Positions 23,984 to 32,310 are shown, counted from the stretch's first letter. The stretch is 64,000 nt of DNA from Clostridiales bacterium UBA6114 (GCA_002423435.1 DIWE01000043.1:182211-246210); one strand, 5' to 3'. Numbers and translations are program-made. The notes: a model not told the origin generated them from the letters alone.

Positions 23984-25033
23984 TTACATCAACCCTAATT
24001 CCTTATAGTACTTGACGGCTCCGTCGTGCACGGGAATCTTCATGGCTTCAACGGAGGCTTTGGGATCAATATCAAAGCCGGCATAGAGGCCTTTCAGCTC
24101 GTCGACGTTCTCATAGATGATCTTGGTGATGTTATAGGCCAGCTCATCGGAAATACGCTCGGCGTCCACGCAGAGCACGGTCGGCAGAGCGACGGTCTGA
24201 ATGTCCTCGCTCTGGCCCTCATAGCTGCCGGCGGGAATGGTGGTGGCAAAGTAGACGGAGTCATCCTTGGTGGTCAGCGCGGAAATCACGTCGGCCTCAA
24301 GGCCGATCAGCTTCGCCTTTTTGGACATGGTCAGCTCGGTTGCAACGGAGTAAGGGACGCTTGCGACGTTTACAAAGCCGCTGATCTGACCGTCCTTGAG
24401 CTGATCGGTGCTTTCGGTGACGCCGATGTATTGGGCGTTGACGCCTGGCACGCCAAAGCCGCAGGCGGTGAAGATGCGTTCGGCATGGCCGTTGTCGCCG
24501 GAGCCGGGGCCGCCGATGCCGACTTTGCGGCCCTTTAAGTCGTTCATGCCTTTGATGCTGTCGTCGTTTGCAACCAGCATCTGGAAGCTGCCGGAATACA
24601 AAACGGCAACCGCGCGCAGATTTTGATAGGGTTCGGAAAAGTTCTTGGTGGAACCGGTGTAGGCCTCCATGCAGTTGGCGCCGTTGATGACGGCGATGTC
24701 CAGGCTTCCTTCCTGCATCAAAAGGCCGTTTTGGGAGCCGCCGGTGGTAGCCTGAGCGGTAAAGGTGCCCAGATTGTTGTCGTTAAAGAATTGGGACAAA
24801 ACACTGGAAATCGTGTAATAGCCGCCGCCGGAGGAACCGCCGCCAAAGGCGTGGATCGCGTCGTCAACCGGAGAGTACCCGGCATCTGAGCTGCCGGTGA
24901 CACTGGGAGCGGCGTCGGTGGTTTCGGTAATCGGGATGTTTGCGTTGGGGGCAGAGCCTGAAGAGCCGGAACAGCCGGCAAGCGCAAGGATCATTGCAAT
25001 CGCGAGAACTACAGCGGTAAAAGACTTCTTCAT
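23984..25033 (-). CDS. TAXI-family TRAP solute-binding lipoprotein
   Basis: 349 aa. Signal peptide with lipobox LALAGC, Ser/Gly/Pro linker, then the TAXI-type fold: GGGSSGGGYYTISSVLSQFF, the SLDIAVINGANCMEAYTG segment, and LKGRKVGIGGPGSGDNGHAERIFTACGF. It captures the substrate outside the membrane and hands it to the fused permease downstream. GGAGAAG precedes ATG 25033. TAXI proteins are best known for glutamate/2-oxoglutarate-like ligands, but ligands vary; with the dehydratase and opine-type dehydrogenase a hydroxy or amino dicarboxylate is plausible. Confidence 0.92.
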   Translation of the reverse strand: MKKSFTAVVLAIAMILALAGCSGSSGSAPNANIPITETTDAAPSVTGSSDAGYSPVDDAIHAFGGGSSGGGYYTISSVLSQFFNDNNLGTFTAQATTGGSQNGLLMQEGSLDIAVINGANCMEAYTGSTKNFSEPYQNLRAVAVLYSGSFQMLVANDDSIKGMNDLKGRKVGIGGPGSGDNGHAERIFTACGFGVPGVNAQYIGVTESTDQLKDGQISGFVNVASVPYSVATELTMSKKAKLIGLEADVISALTTKDDSVYFATTIPAGSYEGQSEDIQTVALPTVLCVDAERISDELAYNITKIIYENVDELKGLYAGFDIDPKASVEAMKIPVHDGAVKYYKELGLM

Positions 25034-25062
25034 TTTCCACTTCTCCTTATGAAATTATTTTT

Positions 25063-26139
25063 CTATTCGGTCAGCAGACGAATCACTTCTTCCGCTGATT
25101 TTCCGACCAGGCCAAGGTTCTCGGCCGTACGGCCGAGCTTGCGGAAATCCTTCCCGCAGATCAGGGCAGCGAGCCTAATAAACAGATCGATGACGGGCGT
25201 GTCTACGCCGCAGATATCGCCGAAAGCCGCCAGCGGGACAAAACCGCCGGTGACGTCCTCCATCACAAAGCGATGGTCGAAGTTTTTGGGGTTTCGGGCG
25301 CCTCTGTAGGCTTCGTTTGCCTGCAGCATATTGTAAAGTGTGTCGGGTTCGAGGTTATAGGAATCCTTAAGCCAGGCGCGCAGATTCTTTACCTCTACGC
25401 CCAGCGCCGACGCGACCGAAACCCTCTCCTGATCGGCATATTCCATAAGCTCTGCTACATGGGGGGTAATCCCTTCCATATAGTAATCAAAGGAGATGCC
25501 GGAATCAATTCTCGTGGCGTTCATCAGCGTCGGTATCACGTGCATCAGGCAGCCGGAAACGGACATGGAGGTCTCGAGCACCGAACCGGCGGCCTGAAAC
25601 TGGGGATAGACGGGGTTGATCCGCGAAAGCACGAAAGCGGTATCGGCCGAGGGAAGGGCGGCCATCAGCACCTTTTTCTTAATGCCGGTGACGAAGATCC
25701 GGCCGACGGCTTCCTGGCGGCAGCCGTATATCAGCGTGGGGCATTCCGCCAGCTTGGGCAGCGCAGCACATCCGTTTTTCATCAACACGGCCTTAAATTC
25801 CAAAACCCCGCCGCAGTGGCCGGGATTTAAGATGATTGTCTGAGAGGCCTTTATGTACGGAGCGATCGACGCGGCGACGGCCGCGTGGGCATCCGTGGTC
25901 GTAACCACCATAATGATATCGGCGCCGGCGACGGCCTGCGCCGTATCGGTGGTGATCCTGTCGATTTTCACTTCACAGGTCAGTTTGTTTTTCAGCTCAA
26001 CAGAGCCCTTTTCCCGCAGGGCGGAAATCTTCTTCTCATCGATATCGTGTAAAGTAACCTGATGTCCCAGGTATGTCAGGTGCGCCGCCATACACTGGCC
26101 GCCGCTTCCAGCGCCGATTACGGCAAATTTCATACTCAT
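25063..26139 (-). CDS. NAD(P)-dependent opine (octopine/nopaline) dehydrogenase family protein
   Basis: About 358 aa. N-terminal Rossmann fold: MKFAVIGAGSGGQCMAAHLTYLG, with acidic D after the second strand (LHDIDE) favouring NAD. The C-terminal helical domain (about 185-350) matches the octopine dehydrogenase family, including the conserved HVIPTLMNATRIDSG segment. Members oxidise or form secondary amines between an amino acid and a 2-oxo acid, or act on 2-hydroxy acids. ATG 26139 is chosen (GGGGG upstream); ATG 26133 is equally possible. First gene of the operon with transporter and dehydratase, divergent from a GntR regulator across a palindrome. Confidence 0.85.
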   Translation of the reverse strand: MSMKFAVIGAGSGGQCMAAHLTYLGHQVTLHDIDEKKISALREKGSVELKNKLTCEVKIDRITTDTAQAVAGADIIMVVTTTDAHAAVAASIAPYIKASQTIILNPGHCGGVLEFKAVLMKNGCAALPKLAECPTLIYGCRQEAVGRIFVTGIKKKVLMAALPSADTAFVLSRINPVYPQFQAAGSVLETSMSVSGCLMHVIPTLMNATRIDSGISFDYYMEGITPHVAELMEYADQERVSVASALGVEVKNLRAWLKDSYNLEPDTLYNMLQANEAYRGARNPKNFDHRFVMEDVTGGFVPLAAFGDICGVDTPVIDLFIRLAALICGKDFRKLGRTAENLGLVGKSAEEVIRLLTE

Positions 26140-26228
26140 ACAACCCCCTATAGTAAAAAGTAAATAATGATATGTCAAACAAACAAGCGATATTTATGTA
26201 AAATATCTATAAATTCCGAAAACTGGTT

Positions 26229-26246
26229 TATACAAGTACTTGTATA
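26229..26246. promoter_or_regulatory. 18-bp perfect palindrome, likely GntR operator
   Basis: TATACAAGTACTTGTATA is a perfect palindrome in the divergent control region between the opine-dehydrogenase operon and the GntR gene. HutC-type GntR regulators bind such short GTATA/TATAC-type palindromes. Confidence 0.65.
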
Positions 26247-26302
26247 TACGATTAAACCACAGTTCACGTAAGCTGTCAATCCAAAAACCATTATTGTGCT
26301 TT

Positions 26303-26331
26303 TTGACAAACCAAATGATGTGTGCTACTAT
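26303..26331 (+). promoter_or_regulatory. promoter of the GntR gene
   Basis: TTGACA (26303-26308), 17-bp spacer, TACTAT (26326-26331), about 40 bp before the GTG start. Confidence 0.65.
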
Positions 26332-26370
26332 AGCTCACATAAGAACAACGTGAAATGGGAGGAAAACGAG

Positions 26371-27102
26371 GTGACCCCGACCATTCTGGATGGCACATTG
26401 TCCAAGCATAAACAATTGGAGGGTATTCTTCGGGAGAATATCCAATCCGGCTTTTGGAAGGCAGGGGATAAGCTTCCTTCCGAAAATGATTTAATCAGAC
26501 AATATGGCGTCAGCCGGACGCTGGTGCGAAACGTGCTGTCCGGCCTCGTTTACGAGGGCTTGATTTATCGCGCCCACGGCAAGGGAAGTTTTGTCATGCC
26601 CAAGAAAGTCCATGCGCATACGCCGCACCAGCAGCTGATCCGGGAGCAGCTGGAGAAAAAGGGGCATTCGACGTATATCAGTCAGCTTCAGCTGGAAGAA
26701 ATAACGCCCACCTCGAAAATTGCGCATTTACTGCAGTTGGAAGAGAATTCTGTTGTTTATGCCTTTTCCCACGTGCGCTACGTTGACGGCCAGCCCTTCA
26801 GCAATACAATTTCCTATCTCCCCAAATCGCTTTTCCCCGGCCTGGAGCGATACGATCTGGGCGAAAATTCTCTTCTGGATGTGCTGAAAAACGTCTATGG
26901 CTTCACGCGCCATTCCGCCAATGAATTTTTAGAGGCAATGTTCCCGGAACGGTCGTTATCCAAGCTTCTGGATATTTCCGAGGGCTTTCCGCTCCTAAAG
27001 CTCGAGCAGCTGAATTTTTCCGAGTCGGATATCCCGTTTGAATTCTGCCGGATTTTTTTCCGCGGCGACAGGATTCGTCTGCATTTCGACTATAACCGCT
27101 GA
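26371..27102 (+). CDS. GntR-family regulator with UTRA domain (HutC type)
   Basis: 243 aa. Winged helix at residues ~10-75 (KQLEGILRENIQSGFWKAGDKLPSEN..., YGVSRTLVRNVLSGL, YRAHGKGSFV) and UTRA ligand-binding domain after ~90 (STYISQLQLEEI, VVYAFSHVRYVDGQPFSNTISYL, LLDVLKNVYGF). GTG 26371 is chosen because GGGAGG is ten bases upstream and matches where family members begin; the in-frame ATG at 26296 precedes the promoter. It probably represses the divergent operon through the palindrome at 26229-26246 and responds to the imported substrate. Confidence 0.88.
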   Translation: MTPTILDGTLSKHKQLEGILRENIQSGFWKAGDKLPSENDLIRQYGVSRTLVRNVLSGLVYEGLIYRAHGKGSFVMPKKVHAHTPHQQLIREQLEKKGHSTYISQLQLEEITPTSKIAHLLQLEENSVVYAFSHVRYVDGQPFSNTISYLPKSLFPGLERYDLGENSLLDVLKNVYGFTRHSANEFLEAMFPERSLSKLLDISEGFPLLKLEQLNFSESDIPFEFCRIFFRGDRIRLHFDYNR

Positions 27103-27115
27103 ATCAATAAGACAA

Positions 27116-27152
27116 GAGGGGCTTGAACGATCGTTCAAGCCCCTCTCGTTTT
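27116..27152. terminator. terminator between convergent GntR and LysR genes
   Basis: Perfect 30-bp palindrome GAGGGGCTTGAACGA / TCGTTCAAGCCCCTC followed by TTTTATTT on the plus strand, so it should act in both directions. Confidence 0.85.
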
Positions 27153-27159
27153 ATTTGCT

Positions 27160-28092
27160 TTATAATGCAATCCTTAAAAATTCCTCCATTGCGCGCGTGA
27201 CGTATTTGCCGCTTTTGTAATAAAAATAGACATTCCGTTTCACTTCTTCATCATTAAGCTTGAAGAACACGATATTGGAATCCGGCTTTACTTTTTTGAT
27301 CAGGATATCGCTTACAAAAGTAATCCCCATGCCGTAGCATACCAGATTATAGGCTGTTGCCTGCTGGTCCAGCTCCAGTATGATATGCGGATGGTAACCC
27401 TGGTTCTCACATATTTTTTCGGCCCTTTTTCTTGTGTCGTTGCCGGGGCGCAAAAATAAAAACGGCCTTTCCTGAAAACGATCCAACGTGACGGATTGCC
27501 CTGAAGTCGCCCTGTGTTTATCCTTCATAATATCTTCAGTCGTCAGCCTGACGTCGTCGGGAATGCCGTCCGTTACAAATTTTTTGGGGACCGCCAGCAA
27601 AAGGCAGTCGGGACAAAACGTATGCTTTACATAAACATTTTCGTTAAAAGCGTAGTTGTCTATCACGAGGTCGAGCATCCCTTTAAAAAGCTGTTCTTCC
27701 AATAACGCGGTATTTGCCTCGACCAGATTTACCTTTACCAGGGGATATTGCCGCGTAAAGGCGCTGATAAGCGGGGGAAGGATAAAGGAAGCGAAGAGGT
27801 TGCTTCCCCCAATGGTCAGGCTGCCGGTTTTTAATTCATTTGTGCTGCCCAGATAGCTTTCAAATGCAATTTCAATATCGAGTATTTTTTCGACCGATTT
27901 TATGTATTCCTTTCCGCATTCGGTCAGCTGAATCGGGTTTACGCTTCTGTCAAATATCGGCGTTCCGATTTTATTTTCAATTTTCCTGACCATCGCGCTC
28001 AACGAGGGCTGGGATATGAAAAGATTGTTCGCAGCCTTTGAAAAGCTTCTTTCCTTGTAGACCTCGTATATATATTCCTTCCCCTGAAACAT
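27160..28092 (-). CDS. LysR-family transcriptional regulator
   Basis: 310 aa. N-terminal helix-turn-helix (YIYEVYKERSFSKAANNLFISQPSLSAMVRKIENKIG) and C-terminal effector domain (GSLTIGGSNLFASFILPPLI; LVCYGMGITFVSDILI). ATG 28092 with GGGAG upstream is preferred; an in-frame upstream ATG at 28152 has no site and its extra residues do not look like LysR sequence. It is divergent from the aspartase-like gene across 169 bp containing the spaced inverted pair GATATAA / TTATATC (about 28172-28210), which may be its binding site. Likely activator of that gene. Confidence 0.9.
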   Translation of the reverse strand: MFQGKEYIYEVYKERSFSKAANNLFISQPSLSAMVRKIENKIGTPIFDRSVNPIQLTECGKEYIKSVEKILDIEIAFESYLGSTNELKTGSLTIGGSNLFASFILPPLISAFTRQYPLVKVNLVEANTALLEEQLFKGMLDLVIDNYAFNENVYVKHTFCPDCLLLAVPKKFVTDGIPDDVRLTTEDIMKDKHRATSGQSVTLDRFQERPFLFLRPGNDTRKRAEKICENQGYHPHIILELDQQATAYNLVCYGMGITFVSDILIKKVKPDSNIVFFKLNDEEVKRNVYFYYKSGKYVTRAMEEFLRIAL

Positions 28093-28261
28093 AATGTTCT
28101 CCCCTATAACTCCTATATCCTTTATTATAGCCGGCGTTGTCCGGCAAGACAAGCTGAATATAGGATAATTGATATAACGCTTATATAAATATATGTATTT
28201 GATTATATCGCAAGGTATAACTATACTATAGCTGATCGAAAACGTGAAAGAAGGATCATCG

Positions 28262-29674
28262 ATGACATCAGCTGAAAGCTTCAGAATTGAACGCGATTCA
28301 ATCGGGGAAAAAGAGGTGCCCAGTCACGCTTATTACGGGATACAGACCCTGCGGGCGTACGAAAATTTCAGAATTACCGGGCTGACCGTGCATCCGGAAA
28401 TGATTCGCAGCCTTGCTCACATAAAAAAAGCGGCGGCAGTTACAAACTGCGAAATCGGCATCTTGGACAAGAAAATCACCGGCGCGATTGTGCAGGCCTG
28501 CGAGGAGATCGCGGACGGACGATTTGACGGTAGTTTTATCTTAGACCCTATCCAGGGCGGCGCGGGCACATCAATAAACATGAACGCGAATGAAGTCATT
28601 GCCAATCGCGCCATAGAAATATTGGGCGGTAAAAGAGGCGATTATAGAACTGTAAATCCCAATGACCACGTAAACTGCGGCCAGTCGACGAATGATGTGG
28701 TTCCGACGGCCGGGAAAATCACCTGTCTGCGGCTTCTGGGCAATGTACAAATCGAATTGAAACGCCTGTGCCAAGTGCTTCATGAAAAGAGCAGGGAATT
28801 TGACCACGTCTTAAAAATGGGAAGGACCCAGATGCAGGATGCGGTCCCGATCCGGCTCGGTCAGGAATTTGAAGCTTACGCCGTGGCCGTTGATCGCGAT
28901 GTGCGGCGCATGGAGGCTGCGATGAATGAAATGCACACGATAAACATGGGCGGGACCGCGATCGGCACGGGACTGAACGCAGACGAAAAATATCTGAAAA
29001 GGATTGTGCCGAATCTGGAAGCCATCGTTCATTTGGGCCTGGTGCAGGCCTATAACCTGATAGACGGCACATCGAACCTGGATTCCTTTGTCGCGGTGTC
29101 CGGCACAGTCAAAGCCTGCGCGGTCACTCTTTCCAAAATCGCAAACGACCTTCGCCTGATGTCCTCCGGCCCGCGGACCGGCTTTGGCGAGATCAACCTG
29201 CCGGCAAAGCAAAACGGCTCGTCCATTATGCCCGGCAAGGTAAATCCCGTTATTCCGGAAGTCGTAAACCAGGTCGCGTTTCATGTTATCGGAAACGATA
29301 TGACCGTTACCATGGCGGCTGAAGCCGGCCAGCTGGAGCTGAACGCATTTGAGCCGATTATTTTTTACAATATTTTTCAGTCCATCGATACGCTGAGGCA
29401 CGCGGTCAATACGTTTATCGACAACTGTGTAACGGGCATTACGGCGAATGAAGACCGCTGCCGCCAAATGGTGGAAGGCAGCATAGGCATTATAACCGCA
29501 ATTTGCCCTTATGTCGGATATCAGAAAGCGGCAGATATCGCAAAGGAAGCGCTCAAAACCGGCAAATCCATACGCGAACTGATCGTCGGCGAAAATTTAT
29601 TGACGCAGGAAGCGCTGGATTGCATATTAAATCCGGTATCCATGACACAGCCCGGTATTTCAGGCAAAGAGTGA
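28262..29674 (+). CDS. aspA: aspartate ammonia-lyase (aspartase/fumarase superfamily)
   Basis: 470 aa. Starts with FRIERDSIGEKEVPSHAYYGIQTLRA, the usual aspartase opening, has VNCGQSTNDVVPTA, and the superfamily signature GSSIMPGKVNPVIPEVVNQ with the catalytic serine loop. The reaction is aspartate to fumarate plus ammonia. The size and the opening YGIQTLRA favour aspartase over class II fumarase. Start ATG 28262 has AAGGA eight bases upstream. Single gene with a divergent LysR regulator; fumarate from aspartate could feed anaerobic respiration or biosynthesis. Confidence 0.85.
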   Translation: MTSAESFRIERDSIGEKEVPSHAYYGIQTLRAYENFRITGLTVHPEMIRSLAHIKKAAAVTNCEIGILDKKITGAIVQACEEIADGRFDGSFILDPIQGGAGTSINMNANEVIANRAIEILGGKRGDYRTVNPNDHVNCGQSTNDVVPTAGKITCLRLLGNVQIELKRLCQVLHEKSREFDHVLKMGRTQMQDAVPIRLGQEFEAYAVAVDRDVRRMEAAMNEMHTINMGGTAIGTGLNADEKYLKRIVPNLEAIVHLGLVQAYNLIDGTSNLDSFVAVSGTVKACAVTLSKIANDLRLMSSGPRTGFGEINLPAKQNGSSIMPGKVNPVIPEVVNQVAFHVIGNDMTVTMAAEAGQLELNAFEPIIFYNIFQSIDTLRHAVNTFIDNCVTGITANEDRCRQMVEGSIGIITAICPYVGYQKAADIAKEALKTGKSIRELIVGENLLTQEALDCILNPVSMTQPGISGKE

Positions 29675-29719
29675 TTATTACATTCGCCTCCTAAACCGGG
29701 CGAATATAGTTGGAAGCAC

Positions 29720-29742
29720 GTTGAAATTGCTACAATTTCAAC
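29720..29742. terminator. hairpin after the aspartase gene
   Basis: 10-bp perfect stem GTTGAAATTG / CAATTTCAAC with a 3-nt loop. A T-run is lacking, so terminator function is uncertain. Confidence 0.45.
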
Positions 29743-29751
29743 ATACTTCCT

Positions 29752-29777
29752 TGGAGTAATAGTGGAAATAAAATTTT
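29752..29777 (+). repeat. 26-bp direct repeat, copy 1
   Basis: Begins TGGAGTAATAGT and matches 30588-30613 at about 23 of 26 positions. Both copies directly follow a hairpin, and together they flank the XRE regulator gene. Confidence 0.5.
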
Positions 29778-29819
29778 GCACATCTCTGTATCTTTCAAAT
29801 TTATCGCAACAGAAAACAG

Positions 29820-30440
29820 TTATTTACTTTTCCAACCTCTATAAAACAATCGGCCTGTAATTATTATTAACGCCACTAATCCTAATAACTGTATCCAAGC
29901 AATGATAGCATGTATCTCTAATCCGCTGCGATATAGCCATCCATGGAATACCCACCATAAGCGGATGCCCGTTGCATACCGCAGATACGCATAAATCAAT
30001 ATATACAGTACCCAACAACACCATAGGGCGGTATGCTTATTAACTGTCAGGCAAATTAAAGCACATACGAACAGAGGGGAACTTAAAAAAAGCGCGGACA
30101 ACGGATCGCTCAGAAGCGACAGGAACAGGAATACCATAAAGCCAAAGCCCAGAATAAAAAGACCAATAATTTTTCGTACGGGCAAGCCGCTTTTTCTGGC
30201 ATGCATATCGGGGGGGTGCGCTTCGCACTTGATTTCTTCCATTTTTTCGCCCCGGATCAATTCGTCGAGGGAAATATTAAATACTTCGCTTATCCGTACT
30301 AATTTGTCCAGTTCCGGAACCGAGGTATCTGTTTCCCATTTGGAAACTGACTGACGTGATACTTCCAACGTATTAGCCAAGTCCCCTTGAGACATATTAT
30401 TCGCTATCCTGAGATTATATATTTTTTCTCCAAGAGTCAT
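29820..30440 (-). CDS. XRE-family regulator with membrane-spanning C-terminus
   Basis: 206 aa. Residues 1-65 are a Cro/C1-type helix-turn-helix (TLGEKIYNLRIANNMSQGDLANTLEVSRQSVSKWETDTSVPELDKL). After a polar linker the C-terminal half has about four hydrophobic segments (KIIGLFILGFGFMVFLFLSLL; ALFLSSPLFVCALICLTV; TALWCCWVLYILIYAYL; IIAWIQLLGLVALIIITGRLF). Membrane-tethered XRE regulators of this type are common in Clostridia and are thought to sense membrane or envelope conditions; the signal here is unknown. It is flanked by short direct repeats and structured intergenic DNA, possibly a small mobile cargo. Confidence 0.85.
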   Translation of the reverse strand: MTLGEKIYNLRIANNMSQGDLANTLEVSRQSVSKWETDTSVPELDKLVRISEVFNISLDELIRGEKMEEIKCEAHPPDMHARKSGLPVRKIIGLFILGFGFMVFLFLSLLSDPLSALFLSSPLFVCALICLTVNKHTALWCCWVLYILIYAYLRYATGIRLWWVFHGWLYRSGLEIHAIIAWIQLLGLVALIIITGRLFYRGWKSK

Positions 30441-30550
30441 AAAGCACCGCCTTAATCATGATACTCACATTTTACTATGCATTGTTTCAAAGGTCCACCA
30501 ACCCTGCTTGATAATTTAGCAACTGGCAGTTGCATCTTGGTTATTCATAA

Positions 30551-30586
30551 AAAAACATACCTTCCCCTTGGCGAAGGTATGTTTTT
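30551..30586. terminator. bidirectional hairpin terminator
   Basis: Perfect 14-bp stem AAAAACATACCTTC / GAAGGTATGTTTTT with an 8-nt loop; A- and T-runs are built into the stem, so it can act on either strand. It lies upstream of the XRE gene and downstream of the tRNA. Confidence 0.65.
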
Positions 30587-30587
30587 C

Positions 30588-30613
30588 TGGAGTAATAGTA
30601 GAAAAAAGATTTT
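30588..30613 (+). repeat. 26-bp direct repeat, copy 2
   Basis: Second copy of the TGGAGTAATAGT repeat described at 29752-29777, again immediately after a hairpin. Confidence 0.5.
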
Positions 30614-30676
30614 TGTGGTTAGGTAGAAATTCTTATCATCGATCAACAAATAGGTTTGCCGGAGGCGAGCAATAAA

Positions 30677-30790
30677 GCCTCCCTTGTTAAAGGGAGGTGT
30701 CAGGCGAAGCCTGACGGAGGGATTCATTCTATGCCTTAACGTGAATCCCCCAGTCGCCTGCGGCGACAGCCCCCTTTAACAAGGGGGCCG
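30677..30790. repeat. palindromic intergenic repeat element
   Basis: About 114 bp. The ends are inverted complements (CCCTTGTTAAAGGG at the left, CCCTTTAACAAGGG at the right) and each is itself a hairpin. Further inside are GTCAGGC-GAA-GCCTGAC and GTCGCC-TGC-GGCGAC, and a central inverted pair GGGATTCA / TGAATCCC. The whole can fold as one large cruciform or RNA. No coding sequence is apparent. Together with the hairpins either side this accounts for the 444-bp gap 30441-30884. Confidence 0.65.
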
Positions 30791-30842
30791 ACAGCCGAAC
30801 CCCAGATTCCAGTTTATCTTCTATTATAACTTGTAGAGAACA

Positions 30843-30880
30843 AAAAGAAACAGACAAATTTCTTGTCGAAATTTGTCTGT
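30843..30880 (-). terminator. terminator of tRNA-Arg
   Basis: Stem ACAGACAAATTTC / GAAATTTGTCTGT with a 5-nt loop on the minus strand, followed by TTCTTTTTG, five bases after the tRNA 3' end. Confidence 0.8.
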
Positions 30881-30884
30881 TTTC

Positions 30885-30961
30885 TGGCGCGCCGTGAGGG
30901 ACTCGAACCCCCGACCTCATGGTTCGTAGCCATGCACTCTATCCAGCTGAGCTAACGGCGC
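30885..30961 (-). tRNA. tRNA-Arg (anticodon ACG)
   Basis: 77 nt on the minus strand. Acceptor stem GCGCCGT / ACGGCGC, D-arm GCTCAGCTGGATAGAGT, anticodon stem CATGG / CCATG around loop CTACGAA (anticodon ACG), T-arm GGGGGTTCGAGTCCCTC, discriminator G and encoded CCA. ACG, read as ICG after deamination, decodes CGT, CGC and CGA. The 265 bp upstream, before tyrA, hold no gene that I can see. Confidence 0.96.
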
Positions 30962-31227
30962 ATATGAAATTTTGGCTTCCGATATCCCGCAAAGGGTCGC
31001 AATTTGCTTCGCGGCTCAACCGAGTCACGGGCGTAAAGCCGGATAAATCAGCCTTATTAGTTTAGCACAGCATGTCTCAAAATGCAAGCGCAAAGAAAGA
31101 ACTCTTAAAAAAATATTTCATATCTAACCGATCGATCGGTCAGGAACAATTTTATGCTGGTGAATTTGCTCTAAGCTTGGTATAATGGCTTTGTGACAAA
31201 AATCGTTTCGAGTCGGGAGCTTTTGGC

Positions 31228-32076
31228 ATGAAAAAGACAATCGGGATTATCGGACTGGGCCTGATCGGCGGTTCCATGGCAAAGGCGATAAAGAGCCGCA
31301 CGGAGCACCGGGTGGTCGGGTTTGACCGCTCTGTCGATGTGGTTAATCGGGCGCTTTCGGACAAGAGCATCGATCTCGCCGGAGACGACGATTCCCTGAG
31401 CGATATCGACATCCTTCTCGTCGCGCTGTACCCCAAACAGACGGTCACGTTTATAAAAGAGCGAAGCGGGTTTATAAAAAAAGGATGCGTCGTCTGCGAC
31501 CTGTGCGGCGTCAAGCGTTACGTCTGCGACGCCCTGGGCGCGTTCGGCAAGGAGCGGGGGTTTTCTTTCGTCGGGGGTCATCCGATGGCGGGCAGGGAAT
31601 TTTCCGGGTACGAATACGCGCTTTCGACGCTGTTCGACGGCGCGAGCATGATCCTGACCCCGACCGAAGGCACGACAAGGACGGCGTTTGACGAGCTTTC
31701 GGCGTTCTTTTTAAGCCTCGGGTTTTCAAGGGTGGTCGAGACGACGCCCGAAAACCACGACCGGATGATCGCCTTTACCTCACAGCTTGCCCATGTGGTT
31801 TCAAACGCCTATATAAAAAGCCCGGAGGCGACGCTGCACAGCGGCTACAGCGCCAATAGCTACAAGGACCTTACAAGGGTCGCCCGCTTAAACGAGGAGA
31901 TGTGGGCCGAGCTTTTCCTTTGCAATCAGGAGCCGCTTCTCGACGAGATCGACACCATCATCCGGAATCTGGGCCAGTACCGCGAGGCGATCGCGCAAAA
32001 CGACGGCGACCGGCTGCGGGCGCTTTTGAAGACTGGGAGCGACCTGAAAAAAGCGATCGACGAAAATTTGGATTAA
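31228..32076 (+). CDS. tyrA: prephenate dehydrogenase
   Basis: 282 aa. N-terminal nucleotide-binding motif GLGLIGGSMA (residues 9-18), then the TyrA-specific FVGGHPMAGREFSGYEYA with the catalytic-region histidine, and the helical C-terminal domain (ENHDRMIAFTSQLAHVVSNAYI). It converts prephenate to 4-hydroxyphenylpyruvate for tyrosine synthesis. It is slightly shorter than fused or ACT-domain forms, with no ACT regulatory domain. GGGAG lies upstream of ATG 31228. It stands alone, away from other shikimate genes. Confidence 0.92.
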   Translation: MKKTIGIIGLGLIGGSMAKAIKSRTEHRVVGFDRSVDVVNRALSDKSIDLAGDDDSLSDIDILLVALYPKQTVTFIKERSGFIKKGCVVCDLCGVKRYVCDALGAFGKERGFSFVGGHPMAGREFSGYEYALSTLFDGASMILTPTEGTTRTAFDELSAFFLSLGFSRVVETTPENHDRMIAFTSQLAHVVSNAYIKSPEATLHSGYSANSYKDLTRVARLNEEMWAELFLCNQEPLLDEIDTIIRNLGQYREAIAQNDGDRLRALLKTGSDLKKAIDENLD

Positions 32077-32103
32077 ACTCCGGTTTTTTCCGTTGTCTAT
32101 GTA

Positions 32104-32126
32104 AAAGACGGCTTTCGCCGCCTTTC
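32104..32126 (-). terminator. terminator between convergent tyrA and YtxH-like genes
   Basis: On the minus strand GGCGGC-GAAA-GCCGTC followed by TTTT. The stem includes one G-U pair. Confidence 0.5.
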
Positions 32127-32130
32127 GGTT

Positions 32131-32310
32131 TCAGCCATGTATGGCGCTTGAGATGCTGTCCCCGACCGAGCGGGCGGCGCGGGTGGCTGTCTGCCTGATT
32201 TCGCGGCGCGTTTTGCCGCTCATATTGGAAGCGGCTATGAAGGTCGCGACGCCCCCTACGATCAGTCCCGCCGTCATTCCGCTGACAAAATGGTTTGCTC
32301 TCATTTTCAT
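32131..32310 (-). CDS. small YtxH-like protein (59 aa)
   Basis: 59 aa. It opens MKMRANHFVSGMTAGLIVGG, one hydrophobic Gly/Ala-rich segment (TAGLIVGGVATFIAA), followed by a basic/Ser/Ala helix (SGKTRREIRQTATRAARSVGD). This resembles YtxH/general-stress small membrane proteins with one membrane helix and a cytoplasmic amphipathic tail. GGAGG lies eight bases before ATG 32310. Function unknown; divergent from the DUF1015 gene. Confidence 0.7.
   Translation of the reverse strand: MKMRANHFVSGMTAGLIVGGVATFIAASNMSGKTRREIRQTATRAARSVGDSISSAIHG

Noticed and set aside
30677..30790. Structured repeats as a CRISPR array
   Set aside because: There is no series of identical repeats with unique spacers and no cas gene.
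30885..30961. tRNA-Arg as integration site
   Set aside because: I found no copy of the tRNA 3' end elsewhere in the window and no integrase, so no island boundary can be supported.
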